Assembly: GCA_965649825.1 (NCBI GenBank)
Contig: OZ287701.1
Span: forward strand, 1,302,001 to 1,366,000
Direction: 5' to 3'
DNA: 64,000 nt
From: Penicillus capitatus
Taxonomy: Eukaryota; Chlorophyta
Shown here: positions 1-11,299 of the stretch, piece by piece
Position numbering within the stretch: position 1 is the first letter of the stretch
Layout of the letters: each line of letters starts with the position of its first letter
Position numbers and translations under genes: made by a program
The notes under the pieces: model-generated
Databases searched by the model: none
What the model saw: only the letters and a program-made list of their open reading frames with translations
What the model was told of the DNA's origin: nothing

Positions 1-41
1 GCATCTTCTTTCCATCCCTTATTAGGGGAGATGAGATGCAG

Positions 42-1901
42 GGTATGAGAATGGATTTGGCGGCTACGGTTACGTGAATCCTGGTTTCGGACGGAGCAAT
101 GATCTACCGAATTACGATGCACAGCAGCAGCAGACAGTGATGCCGGGATACGAATGGGTAGAGGTTGGATGCGATCGATGGTACGTCCCGACACTCGAAG
201 ACGTGGGATGCGTTCTGAAGTTTGAGTGCTCACTCATTTACACAGCAAACAGCAAGAATGGGCCAGTCTATGCCAACGGAAGCTACGCCAACGGAAACGC
301 CGCAACAGCAGGTACAGGACTGCCCTTGTCCAGAATTCAGCCCGAGTGCCTATCGATGTGTTGGTTGGTGACAGAGTATCCAAGTGCGACAGAGAACGCC
401 CGGCACTATCACATGTCCAAGGAGACATCGAGAGTGAAGCCAGCACCCAATCCACCTGAAAGGGCAATGATTCCCCTGTGCACATCCCCACGGATTGGCC
501 ACGAAGGCCGGTTTACGGTTTTGTCTTACAATCTACTTGCGGATCTGTACGCTTCGGTGAGGCGACTTCTGTACTCTTGGCTGCCTTGCTCATCTGTGTA
601 CACTTAGCAAGGTGATTTCTACCATTCCTACTGCCCAGCATGGGCCATTTCATGGCATTATCGACGACAGAATCTTGTCCGAGAACTCATACGGTACAAT
701 TGTGACATCCTGTGTCTTCAGGTCACACCATCTGTTGTTAGAAGGGGCATGAGATTTTGTGTGATGATCCTGATGATCTAGGAAGTACAGAGCAACCATT
801 ACGAAGATTATCTGAGAGATGAAATGGCACGTCACGGCTATGGTGGCGTCTACAAGAAGAAAACCAATGATCTGTACATGGGCAAATGCTCTGCCATCGA
901 TGGATGTGCAACTTTCTATCGACAGGATCGCTTTGAGCTGATAAAGAAATATGAAGTCGAGTTCAATAAAGCAGCAGTGACGACCGCCAATCAATTCAGG
1001 GAACCCACAAGGAACGTCGCCCTTCAGAGGTTATCCAAGGACAACGTCGCGATCATTGTCGTCCTGGAAAGCAAAGATGTGTTCGTCAACAACGAACGGC
1101 AACTCGTCTGCGTTGCGAACACGCACATTCACTCGGTTCCCGAAAACTCAGACGTCAAGATCTGGCAGGTGCATACATTACTGAAGGGACTAGAGAAGAT
1201 CGCCGCCAGGTAAAGACACTCTCACTCAAATTTCTCACTCTTTTGCTAACCGTCATCTACAGTACGAAGATTCCGATCATCGTGGCCGGCGATTTCAACA
1301 GCGAACCGGGAAGTGCTGCGCATGTCCTGATGGTTTCTCAACGCATTGACCAACGACATGCCGTACGTACCCCTCCCTGATCCTCCCAGGTATCCCGATG
1401 ACTCTGTTCTGTCGGTGTAGGAGACAGCCCACGATCCAGCTCAGTTTCTGCAGCATATGTTACCTGTGCAGCACAATCTACCGTTATCTAGTGCCTACTC
1501 TTCTGTACTGACAGCTCCAAACTCAAAAGACAATCCGTTACTGAATCAGCAAAAACTGAGGATGGACCCCAGGACGCGAGAGCCGTTATTCACAAACTAC
1601 ACGAAGACATACAAGGCAACGCCACTCTTCTCACACATTTGGTCACTCTTTGCTGCCGCAGGGAACGCTGGACTATATTTTTTACACTTCGAATTTACTG
1701 TTTCCGACTGCTGTACTGGAACTCCCGTCGGAAGAAGAAGCTGAAATAGGCAATGGTCGTCCATCCACATTCCTCACTCTTTTGTATCTCACTCTTTCTG
1801 TGGTCTATCTAGGAATTCCAAACGCTCGGTACTCGAGTGACCATATTTGTATCATGGCAGAGTTTCAGTTAAACTACTCGACTTACGATCCACGGTTATG
1901 A
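42..1901 (+). CDS. CCR4: CCR4-type deadenylase, C-terminal catalytic part
   Basis: Catalytic subunit of the CCR4-NOT complex, which shortens mRNA poly(A) tails. The 5' exons lie outside the window. Seven exons join in frame: 42-556, 608-721, 782-1209, 1263-1362, 1421-1615, 1662-1749, 1813-1901. The protein begins with a Gly/Tyr/Gln-rich lead, then a W-E-V-G ... DVG-x-LKFEC segment typical of plant CCR4, then the endonuclease/exonuclease/phosphatase fold. Its motifs are YNLLADLYA, CLQEVQ, ANTHIH with SDVK, GDFNSEPGS and YSSDH, so the catalytic residues are all present. The last two introns (1616-1661, 1750-1812) start with GC. The acceptor at 41 is inferred because an in-frame stop lies at 32-34. 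A further small intron in the weakly conserved part near 330-420 cannot be excluded. The family call is firm. Confidence 0.9.
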
Positions 1902-2073
1902 AGATGACATATTGCTATGAATATTTCTCCGCTCCTCTTCCTTCAGACCTTTAGAGTTTTGTGCCACTGTTTGTTGTCTGATGGATACAGAAATTATGAA
2001 ATTCTGCAACAGCAGCAACAACAACGGCAACAACCATCTCCACCTTCTTAAGCTGTAAGAAAAAATTACACAT
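1902..2073. other. Convergent 3' gap between CCR4 and uS12m
   Basis: 172 bases separate the CCR4 stop from the uS12m stop on the other strand. The gap contains a CAG/CAA-rich stretch (about 2009-2035). No gene is seen; both transcripts must end here. Confidence 0.6.
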
Positions 2074-2597
2074 TTATTTACAAACACTCGCCATCCAAAC
2101 ACGACGCAAATGGCTCTCGTTCACCACACGGTGTGTCAACTCTGGCATCTCTTTGATCCAACGCCCTAAACGTCACATCATCGCACGCGATCCACACGAT
2201 CATGGGCGGCGCGTCACGTCGAATCGAAATCTGCTGACGCTCCTGCAGGAGTCTCCCTTCATGACGCACAAAAGCCAGTTCTTTCCCTGATCCGATCCCC
2301 AAACGTCACATCATTTGGGAGTAGGATCGGTGCGCTGCCTGTTGCTAATCGAACGTGCACGTATTTGCGAATGGGTTGTTTGGGCGTCTTAGATTCAATG
2401 GCCACCAGTTTGGTAATGATCCCTTGTGTATCTTCTCTGTACTGTCTCTGATATCGATATCTCAGTTTCGGCACATATTTCTGCCGATACTTCTGCTTCT
2501 TGAAATACCGTCCAACATCCCGAATCCCAAAATCCGATTCTGACCTCCCTCCCCACTGCGCCTTCCAATGAAACTGCACACAACGGACGTCCATCAC
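2074..2597 (-). CDS. Ribosomal protein uS12, mitochondrial-type, diverged
   Basis: Likely organellar small-subunit protein S12 of the decoding centre, encoded in the nucleus. Three exons join in frame (2339-2597, 2218-2286, 2074-2165) to give 139 residues, close to the usual 124-138. Conserved uS12 blocks can be aligned in order: GIITKLVAIESKTPKQP-IRK, then VRLATGKELAFV, then LQERQQISIRR, then WIKEMPELTHRVV. The last block matches the GGRVKDLPGVRYxVV signature only loosely. Both introns are 52 bases, and 2287-2338 is GC-AG. The N-terminal 50 residues are not family-like, so the start at 2597 is tentative. It could be mitochondrial or plastid. It is very diverged but intact. Confidence 0.65.
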
Positions 2598-2823
2598 ACT
2601 TGGTCACACTTTAACACCCCGACCTCTCGCAGAACTCGATGGACGCCCCATGTCGCAGTCCTCCCGCCACAAAGAGAGCGCAGTCTATAGGGTTGGAGTC
2701 GTCTGCAGGGCACAGGGTGGATCCGGTTCTACCGCTGAACGAGGGGACGCAACGGAAGTCGCATCTTCGGCGACGAGAATCTTCAGACGCGACGTCTCAT
2801 CTTCTTCAAAAACGTATCTCGCT
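2598..2823. promoter_or_regulatory. Divergent upstream region of uS12m and DDB1
   Basis: 226 bases lie between the two start codons. Open frames run through it (for example 2650-2823, in frame with DDB1), so extra 5' coding sequence cannot be excluded. I see no recognisable protein or core promoter element. Confidence 0.4.
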
Positions 2824-5800
2824 ATGGAGTCGACGTGCACACTATCTGAATCGACCGAAGATGGAAGCTGTCTGCATAACTACGTCGTCACCGCTCAGCG
2901 TCCCACTGCTGTCACGCACACGGCGGTTGGGAGCATCACGGATGCCCACGCCATCGACTTGGTCGTGGGGTACCCCCTTTGTTTACCATCGTCGCGATGG
3001 TCACTCTATGTCTCTCCGTCACAGGAAGAGCACCATCCTTGAGCTCTTTACTCTCAAAAAGGAAGGACTGCAGGTGCGAGTTACCGTCCATCACATCACG
3101 GATCTGTTGCATATGTATGTGTGCAGCCCCTACTCGAGTATCCACTCAATGGCAGAATTGCAGCACTTGTCGTTTTTCGTCAAGAAGTGCTGCCCCATAG
3201 CGCCGCCACCTCTATTTTCAGCAAGATACGTGTGCTACAGGGAGACAATCGCGACAGCCTGCTTCTGCTAACCGAGCGTCGGAATATAGCCATCCTCAAA
3301 TACGATACGAAGATACGTAGGGCCCCCTCTTCTGTAGGCGAGACCGCAGCTCACGTGCCATTCTGCTGCTCTAGAGGATTGGGAGACCGTGTCGAGTGGC
3401 TCTGTTTACCAGAGGATCGGCAACGATGCCAAGAATGGTCCGATCGTGTTCATGGATCCCGATCAGAAGATCGTCGGACTGCACCTCTACGATGGGCAAC
3501 TCAGAATCACCTCCATCGTCGGCGGCAATTTCTGTCACTTCTTTAATGTCCATATGGACGAAAAGCACATTCTGGACATGTGCTTCCTCTCTGCCTCACA
3601 CTTTCATTCAAATCTCGCCGTTTTGGCTGTCCTGTATGAGGACACCAATCACGTCCGCCATCTGCGAACGTATGTCGTGGACACGGAGCGCAAAGAGATC
3701 GAAGATGGTCCATGGCCACAGCCATCTCGAGCACATTCCGCCGAAATGCTCATCCCGATTCATGCCTACGGTGGACTGCTGTTGGTGGGGGAGTCCATGA
3801 TCTACTACCTCTCGAGCCACGAACAGGGACGTCTTGCCATTCCCGTTCCCGAAACCACCTTTCGATGCTATGCCAAAGTGGATGACAACCGCTATCTCCT
3901 CTCCGATCACAGCGGCAGTCTCTACGTTCTCGTCCTGAATGCACCCGATCGCGTGGTCAAAGAAGTGTCCTGTCAGAGACTGGGTGAAAATGCTGCCCGG
4001 CACAAAAGCGGCTATCTGGATGCGTTGTGTATGTAGGGGAGGCAACACCGGCCGCCAGTATGTCGTATCTGGACTCCGGAATCTTTTTTCTCGGATCCAA
4101 ATGTGGTGACTCCCAGTTGATCAAACTGGCACCAAACGTCACATCAACCGGTAAAGGGATGCCCTCCCTGTATGGGGTCCATGGTGGAGGATGTATGATG
4201 CAGGGGCATTGGAGTCGCCGATTCAGGTGCTGAGTCGTTTTATCAATTTGGGACCGATTCTGGATTTCTGCGTTGTCGATTTGGAACGACAGGGACAGTG
4301 CCAAGTATGTATCCACGTGTCACGTCATTCCATCTCAGCCGTGGTCTGCAGATCGTGGCATGCTCTGGAGCCTTTACTCAAGGATCGCTGCGCGTCATTC
4401 GAAACGGCATCGGCATTTCGGACCAGGCCACCGTCGCATTGACAGGCATCAAAGCACGGCACCCTTGAATCGGGAATACAGACAATCATTCATCTGAGGT
4501 AGGGACTGTGGAGTTTGAGATATTCTCTCAATCAGGAGCAAGATGTCTTTCTCATCGTCTCCTTCATTAACGAGACACGTGCATTGGCCTTCTCTTACTA
4601 CAATAAAGACGAGCTAACAGATGCTCAGATCCCTGGTGAGGCCGCTGTCGTATCCGGGTCGTTGTGATGGGCGCACTGGTCTCAGGATTTCAGGCGAACA
4701 AACAAACACTGCACTGCGCGAATATGATCTACGATACGCTGATCCAAGTGACAGAGTGAGAACTGTGGTCACTCTTTTTGTATGGAATGCTGATGGTGAC
4801 GGTTAGAGATGAGATGGTGCTTGTCTCTGGTCAGACGCTGCAACAGATTTCGAAATGGATTCCGAAAGAAGGCAGCAGGATCGTTCTCGCTTCGAGTTCT
4901 CCTTCTCAGGTCCCGCGACAAAGCTCTCTGCCACGAGCGTCGTCATCCAGTTAGATATCCACATGTGATGTTGACAGATCTTTGTTGCCTGCGAAGAAAA
5001 GGAGCTCGTTTATCTGGAGCTCGGTCAAGATAGATGGTCAGAGATCTGGAAGTACACGGCGGATGATGAGATCTCGTGCATCGATATCACGCCGATCGGT
5101 TACTCTCCATCCTGCCCGTTGGTGTCTCTGATGTGACATGATGTGACAGGCGATGATTCGCTCGTCGCTTCGTTGGCGGCTGTTGGGACATGGGACATGA
5201 ACGTGCTGCTTCTGGATCTCAAAACCAAGAGTTCAACAACCCCCTTCCACTGAACAAAGCCAACAAAGTGTGACTGACCATTAGGTGTCCTGTCCAAGAT
5301 AGACGTCTCACACGAGATCATTCCAAGAAGCGTCCTCTTCTGTACATTTGAAGGATTGCGTTATCTCCTGGTAGCGATGGGCGATGGGCGGTACACAAAA
5401 CGTGTGACCTGATGCTGCAGGCTACCCTCTGTGTGTTCGTACAGGCTGTTGACATATGAGATCGAGCCAAAGACAGGAGTCCTTTCTGACGAGAGACGCA
5501 TCACCATCGGAACCAAGCCCGTCACCCTCAGCAGGTCACACATATCTGATGTGACAGATGGATGCGCTGCTGATCGCACGGATCTTTAGGTTTTCATCGA
5601 GAGGGCTCTCCCATGTTTTTGCCTCTTCGGATCGACCAACCGTCATCTACGGCGAACAGAAGAAGCTCATGTTCTCAAATCTCAACGAACAGAACGTCGT
5701 GCTCTGCCTTATCCCTCTCCTGATCCTTACGCTTGGTCTCCAGGTCAATTTCCTGACGAGCTTCCATACAGAGAGGGCTCCCGATTGTCTCGTCCTTGCC

Positions 5801-7283
5801 AAAGATGACGGTCTGGTGATTGGCAACATCGATGACATCCAGAAGCTCCATATCAAATCGGTCTATCTCAGAGAAATGCCACGTCGCATCTGTCATCAAC
5901 CCGAAACGCATTCCTACGGCGTGTTAGTCGAGAGCTACTTACCAGACGGCCGCCCACAGAGCTACTTCAGAGTATTCGATGATGAGACCTTCGATTTGAA
6001 GGAGTCTGCTCGATTTGAATACACAGAAACGGGCACGAGTCTCCTCTCACTCAATCTGCCTGACAAACATGCACTGCCTCTCATTCTTTCTATGCCTTTG
6101 CTGACAGAGATGCTGTTTTTCAGTGCGGATCAGAGATGGCGCCGTTTTTTCTGGTGGGTACCGTCTTCATCGTGGCAACAGAGCACGATCCACGGAGAGG
6201 ACGTCTCCTGGTCTATCGCTACGATGACACGCTTGGCAGTCCGAAACTGACGCTCATGACGGAGAAAGAATTCAAGGGGGCGCTGTTCTCCCTCAAGCCC
6301 ATCAGTGATCGCATCTTGGCTACTGTTAACAGCGAAGTGCACATCGTGGAGTGGAGAGTGGCAGAGAACGGAACAAAAGATCTGGTCGTTCGTTGCAAAC
6401 ATCATGGATACATCTTCGCCGTTTACTCCGATGTCCGCGACAACTTTGTCATTATCGGTCCGCATTCTCACTCTTTCTCTTTCCTGTCACATCATTCTCA
6501 CTCTTTTTTGCAGGAGATCTGATGCGCAGCATTTCGGTACTGATCTATGATCAGTCGTCCGATGAACTGGAGGCGAGGGCCAAAGACTCCTCCAGCAATT
6601 GGATGACGGCGGTTAAAGCGTTGGATGACGATGTCTTCTTGGGAGCAGAGAACACCTACAATCTCTTTACCGTCAAGAAAAGAGTGACCGGCGTACGAGA
6701 CGAAGAGGGACGACTGGAGGTACGTCGCATCCCTCTACGAGAGATCTAGCCACTTCTCACGACTCGTATGCAGACGGTTGGCCAATACCATCTGGGCGAA
6801 TACGTCAACGTCCTCCGCGAAGGATGCCTCGTGGCCAATGCAGATATGGAGAACTTCTTGCGCCCCCCTGTCCTGTTTGGCACGACAAATGGCCAGATCG
6901 GCATGATCCTTTCGCTGAAGCCAGAAATCTTCCGTTTCCTGCAGAAAGTGCAGACAGCCATGCAGAAGGTTCGATCTGTCCCTGTTGCCCTTCGGATACA
7001 GCAGAAGGACTGATAGGTCATTCGTCCATTGGCCATGTTCGATCACAGCGAGTATCGGCGTTTCTGGAACGAACGTCAGTCAAGAGAGGCGCGTAATTTC
7101 ATCGATGGCGATCTGATCGAGACGTTCCTGGATCTGAAGAAACACGATATGGATGCTGTCCGCACAACTTTCTTTTCCATTGACATCTTCTATTCCATTC
7201 CTTTGTTGCAGGTGGCAGAGATGGTGAAGACCCCTGCAGACGAAATCTACAAGATGGTGGAAAATCTCAGTAAACTGCACTAG
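2824..7283 (+). CDS. DDB1: DNA damage-binding protein 1 (DDB1)
   Basis: Adaptor of CUL4 ubiquitin ligases, built of three beta-propellers, that carries substrate receptors in the nucleus. Twenty-one exons join in frame: 2824-2969, 3025-3073, 3127-3316, 3375-3983, 4037-4150, 4204-4304, 4352-4453, 4503-4635, 4686-4755, 4807-4909, 4978-5098, 5150-5230, 5285-5390, 5445-5534, 5590-5695, 5744-6070, 6124-6457, 6514-6719, 6774-6968, 7017-7157, 7212-7283. The product is 1,131 residues (human about 1,140). Landmarks: [102 protein letters not shown]. Introns 4454-4502 and 6071-6123 are GC-AG. The start at 2824 is the nearest in-frame ATG and gives the expected length. Confidence 0.95.
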
Positions 7284-8003
7284 CGCCGCCGGACAGCAGT
7301 ACATGGATACAGAACAAGAATGACATTTCACGTGGAGGCAGTCAGTCGGTTGTGGATTCATGAATTGTTGTTTAATGCATTATTGTCAAACATAAAGGCA
7401 CGTCAACAACAACAACAGCGACAAGATGTGTCAAGTCGTCCTGGAATATCACGTGTTCGTAGCAGCCTGGTCATGCAAGATAGCTGTTGTTAATAAGTGC
7501 AAGCGATGTCGTTATTGAAAACTTGCGGGTGTCCCGGTGTAGATTTTTATTCAGCAAGGCAAACGTGGAACTCGGAGATCGCTGAGGGTCATGCAAGAGA
7601 CAGAGCTTCAGAGATCCACAGGTACGTTGGCGTTCGGGCACCAGGGACAAAATGCGAAAAAAAGAAAGTGAGAAAATCGCTGAGCAGATTCTGTCATTCC
7701 TTGGCGAAGTGTACAGTCATTAACTAAATAGACATAGGAAGGAGATCTGCCAAAATTATTACTGTATGCAGATTTTCAGGAAACACGGTATCTTGATCGA
7801 TCGACCACAAAGTCAAGGGCATCTCGGTCACTCTTTCTTCGAAAGCAGGGCAGTCCTTAGGGATGAAGATAGTAAGCTGATTGAAGGTGGCCTCGACGAT
7901 GAAATGTCACAGCATCCAACCCACGTTGAGAATACCAAGTAAATGACGACTGCCGTATACTTGATAGCACACAGCCACGCTGCAAAAGGGGCTTGTCCAG
8001 AAC
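7284..8003. other. Convergent intergenic stretch
   Basis: 720 bases between the 3' ends of DDB1 and the cysteine-rich gene. A TCACTCTTT motif like those in the introns occurs near 7828. The short open frame at 7497-7727 has no family features. Nothing else is seen. Confidence 0.6.
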
Positions 8004-9766
8004 TCAGAGCACGAAGGCTCCGAACAACAACAGATGAAAGAGACCAGCGGCAATGAAGGTGATGATCGGAATCGACAGTCCAGCACTGTCACTGCTCGAG
8101 AGCTTTACATTTTCGCCCGCTAGAGAAAAACATCCGATGTCTTATCAACTGCCTGCGTATGTGCGTGCATTACCTTGGCAAGATCCACTGCCTGTAAGAT
8201 CATAGCCATCTGCGCAGACATCACAGAACCATGGACTCTTGCATTGAGAACAGTCCGCTGTACATTCTGCCGACACGTGCAATGCCAGCCATGAGTGCAA
8301 AGAGTAATATGTTGTCACACTTACCGATGCAGTGACCGTGCTCCAGATAGTAACCCGGAAGACATGCGAAGCATTCATCGCCATTTCGACTGCACTTGGA
8401 GCAGTGATCCACCGCCTTGTGACACTCTGAGCACGAAAGACACTGACAGATGCGATTCGGCCACGGGAGGTTGCATCCTTACCGGCGCAGCCGACTTTCC
8501 CGGACTTCAGCAGCCGAACGAAGTATCCTGTCTTGCACTTGATGCAGCTCTGCTGCGATCCATTGCAGTTCACACAGTTGGTATCGGGACATTCTGGAAA
8601 CGGCACCAATGCATCATAGAGATCGCATCCAGATGGAGAGCATGCGAGAGCGTACGCTTGCAGTGGCCTTCATGATAGAGGTCCACGTGGTAGCCTTCGT
8701 TACATTGGTAGCAGCTTCCTCCAGACGGAGAGCATTTTCGACATTCTTCATCATTGCAGCCTAACGCACAAACGCACCATCGTCTGAACCAACGACAGCT
8801 TTTATCGAGTATACCGAGCGTCATGCATTTTCCAAGTCTGCTTTGGTAGCCCTCCGAGCAAACCTCGCACTCTTTTCCATCTGATGAGCACCTCTTGCAA
8901 TTCGTGTCGGCACAGGCTACGAGACACAAAAAGTGTGAGATCTCCATTGACTGAGTGCGAGGTCTCTATGTATGCATCACTTGCCTTTTTTGACACATTT
9001 GTTGCCTCTTAACTGATAACCTTCGTCACATTCTGTGCAGCCGATTCTCGTCGCCTCGCAAAGTTTGCAGTTCTCTTCATCGCATCCCGTCGGTCCTGCA
9101 AACCGTTATCCAATTAATCTCATATAAGATCACAGATCTGATCCAACCGATCCAAGAGCAGATTCCATCCAGGTCTGGCGCATAACCGTCGACGCATTTG
9201 TAGCACACATCTGAACTGCAATCCACACATTTGTCGTCCACACACCCTGCACCGCAACAACCAAACGTCCCATCACAACCACAACGCTCGACTCGAAAAC
9301 CTTTCTTCTCGCATGCGTAGTTTATTCTATGGTATCCACTGGAGCAGGAGAAACAATGATCTTCATGGCAAATTTCACATCCAGACTTGCATCCCTTTGT
9401 CGTTGCCATCGGCTTGGCCGGCTCTGAAAAGAAAACTCGAGGAGAGGAGAATGCAGAAGGTAGATAGACCTTTGGTCGAGGTCGATTTCTTGGCATCTTC
9501 TTCTGGAGCTTTGCCTAAACACCATTCGCGTTCAATGTGTCTCTCTCACTTGTGCCGAACTTTCAGTCGGTTCTGCCACTGTTTGGCTTGTTGGCTTGAC
9601 AGCAGCGGTCTCATTCGAAGGCTTGGCTAAAACAGAAGAGTGTCATGGGCTGGACTCAGATGACAACACCAATGCTCTCCTTACTCTCCGTCTCTTTCTG
9701 AGCCGCGGCGTGCAGGACGACGAACAATAGGAGCACACACCAACACCACGAGTTAGCTCGGTGCAT
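8004..9766 (-). CDS. Cysteine-rich surface protein (signal peptide, Cys repeats, C-terminal anchor)
   Basis: Not assigned to a named family. The N terminus is a clear signal peptide (hydrophobic run CVLLLFVVLHAAAQ, start at 9766), followed by a Ser/Thr/Glu linker. About eight to ten 35-45-residue cysteine modules of furin/EGF-receptor type follow (CxxC, CxxG, then Gly-Tyr), for example CEICHEDHCFSCSSGYH, CVDCSSDVCYKCVDGY, CEVCSEGYQ, CYQCNEGYH and CFACLPGYYLEHGHC. The last exon (8004-8119) ends in a Ser-rich spacer and a hydrophobic tail, SIPIITFIAAGLFHLLLF, with only AFVL after it. That fits a GPI signal or a tail anchor. The 54-base intron at 8120-8173 is clear; the other introns (for example near 8300, 8750, 8950, 9110, 9240, 9420) are only approximately placed. 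Probably a cell-surface or secreted adhesion or receptor protein. Confidence 0.7.
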
Positions 9767-10205
9767 CTGCCACACATGCACATGTTTTGCCTCAGTCCAT
9801 TGCCCATAATGCCGTAGTGCAGGCCATTGTTTGTCTATGCTCAGATAGCAAGCTGTTACCGTGCGTTTTGCGTCTGACATGTTTGACTGCAGCCTCTTTC
9901 CACGTTCGGAATAACGGCAACCGTTTGAAGACGCGGAGTCTGTGCTGGAGGCGTTTTAGGACCTGCAGAGCTTCTTGAGAAGGCGGTTAAGAATCGGGAC
10001 AACCACTAAGGCACCAAATACACTGCGCTTTCAGTCGTGCCAAAGACGGCAGGCCGATTGGAATTCTCCGATTATTACAAGGCATCTATCCAACCGTCCA
10101 GTCCGTCAACAAGGAGCCACGAATGGAAGACCAGGGGATGCCGTCTAACCGTCAAGGGACGCGGCGAAATGACAGCATGCCTCGACAACATCTCCAACGC
10201 ATACG
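9767..10205. promoter_or_regulatory. Upstream region of the cysteine-rich gene
   Basis: 439 bases between the start of the cysteine-rich gene and the FKBP stop. It must hold the promoter of the former and the 3' end of the latter. No element is recognised. Confidence 0.45.
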
Positions 10206-11277
10206 TTACTCGCAAACGACACGGGAAAACATTCCGGCCTCTTCGCGTCGGCATGGCTGAATCGACCGCAGCTCCACATCGAATACCTATCATCATACAC
10301 ACCGACGAAACCACCATTGAGGCTTCGACACCACAAGTTCATGCTCACTTCGCACTGTTTTGCGCTGAAGAAAGTGGATGGTCCAATTGGTGGTCCTAGT
10401 GCAGGCGGTATGATGACGCGACGTTTGCCACCTGGCTTCATGCTTTTCAGCGCCAGTTCGAAACCTAAACGGCGATCGATGTTTCAGAGGAGGACGTTGG
10501 GATGGGATCGAAGGCCTGGAATCAGGGTTCCTGTTCCCAATCGCACTTCGGCTGGCGCACCGCGGCGATAGGTGCTGTCGATGCGTGCGCCGTTTTCGTT
10601 GTAGCCCGTATAGTCGAACGTCACTTGCTCGTCGTTCTGTGGATAATCGCCTTCTCCCTCGGCGAAGTCTTTAAAAATCAACCTGCACAACACGTGATGG
10701 TCTCTCACTTTGGCTTGACCGCAACGATCTGCTTACCCGTTATCTTCCTGGACATATCCGTTGGCAATGACTTTGACGTCGAAGCCTTCGCGCACGAAGG
10801 TTGGAAAATCCAGAGGCACCTGATTCTGCTCCTGAATCTTCATGTTGTTCAGTACTGCCTATGCAACGACGGAGACCAAGGGCGATCAATGATGCCCTCG
10901 TGGACGCCAACCACACTTACCGTCGATTCCTTTGGCGAGAGATCGGGATTGGTCGAGATATCCACATAAATCACGATACCCTCCTGCATCACCAATGTGC
11001 TAACGGATCGCCTGTCGTGGATGGGCACCTCAGATGCGCGAGCAGAAGAGAGAAGAAGCGGTGGAGTGAGGCACATGGCTAAGAGCCACTCCCGTCGACG
11101 GTATCGACCTGATCGCCAGGAAGCTGTTGCTGCGGTGACGACATTGGCCGTCGTCGATCGTGCCGTTCTTGGTGCGGTCGTGCGTATGATGCTATTTCGC
11201 GCACCCGGGCGAGTCCTGTCCCTATTCTCCGCGAGTTGTCTGCGAGACGAGGTGTCAAAGCGTATCGCCCTCGACAT
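10206..11277 (-). CDS. FKBP20-2: Thylakoid-lumen FKBP-type peptidyl-prolyl isomerase (FKBP20-2-like)
   Basis: Prolyl isomerase-like protein expected in the thylakoid lumen. In plants FKBP20-2 is linked to photosystem II supercomplex assembly. Five exons join in frame (10921-11277, 10737-10858, 10516-10682, 10349-10464, 10206-10286) for 280 residues. The N terminus is rich in Arg/Ser/Thr (transit peptide), then RRREWLLAM, a hydrophobic run and SARASE, which look like a Tat lumen signal with a cleavage site. The body has VREGFDVKV, GLIFKDFAEGEGDYP, VTFDYTGYNENG, IPGFELALKSMKPGGKRR, and the subgroup signature GPPIGPSTFFSAKQCEVFDVEL with a C-terminal Cys pair. Intron 10465-10515 is GC-AG. The start is the first ATG, only 22 bases after the NBP35 stop. 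Confidence 0.9.
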
Positions 11278-11299
11278 GCTTTCCTTCAATCGTGAAACG

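Noticed and set aside
5696-5743. Hydrophobic in-frame stretch [13 protein letters not shown] as a membrane segment of DDB1
   Set aside because: It is exactly a 48-base GT-CAG intron in a place where DDB1 has no insert.
7497-7727. 76-codon frame between DDB1 and the cysteine-rich gene
   Set aside because: No recognisable feature and no duplicate for comparison.
8295-8675. Plus-strand frame of 126 codons
   Set aside because: Shadow of the cysteine-rich exons on the minus strand.
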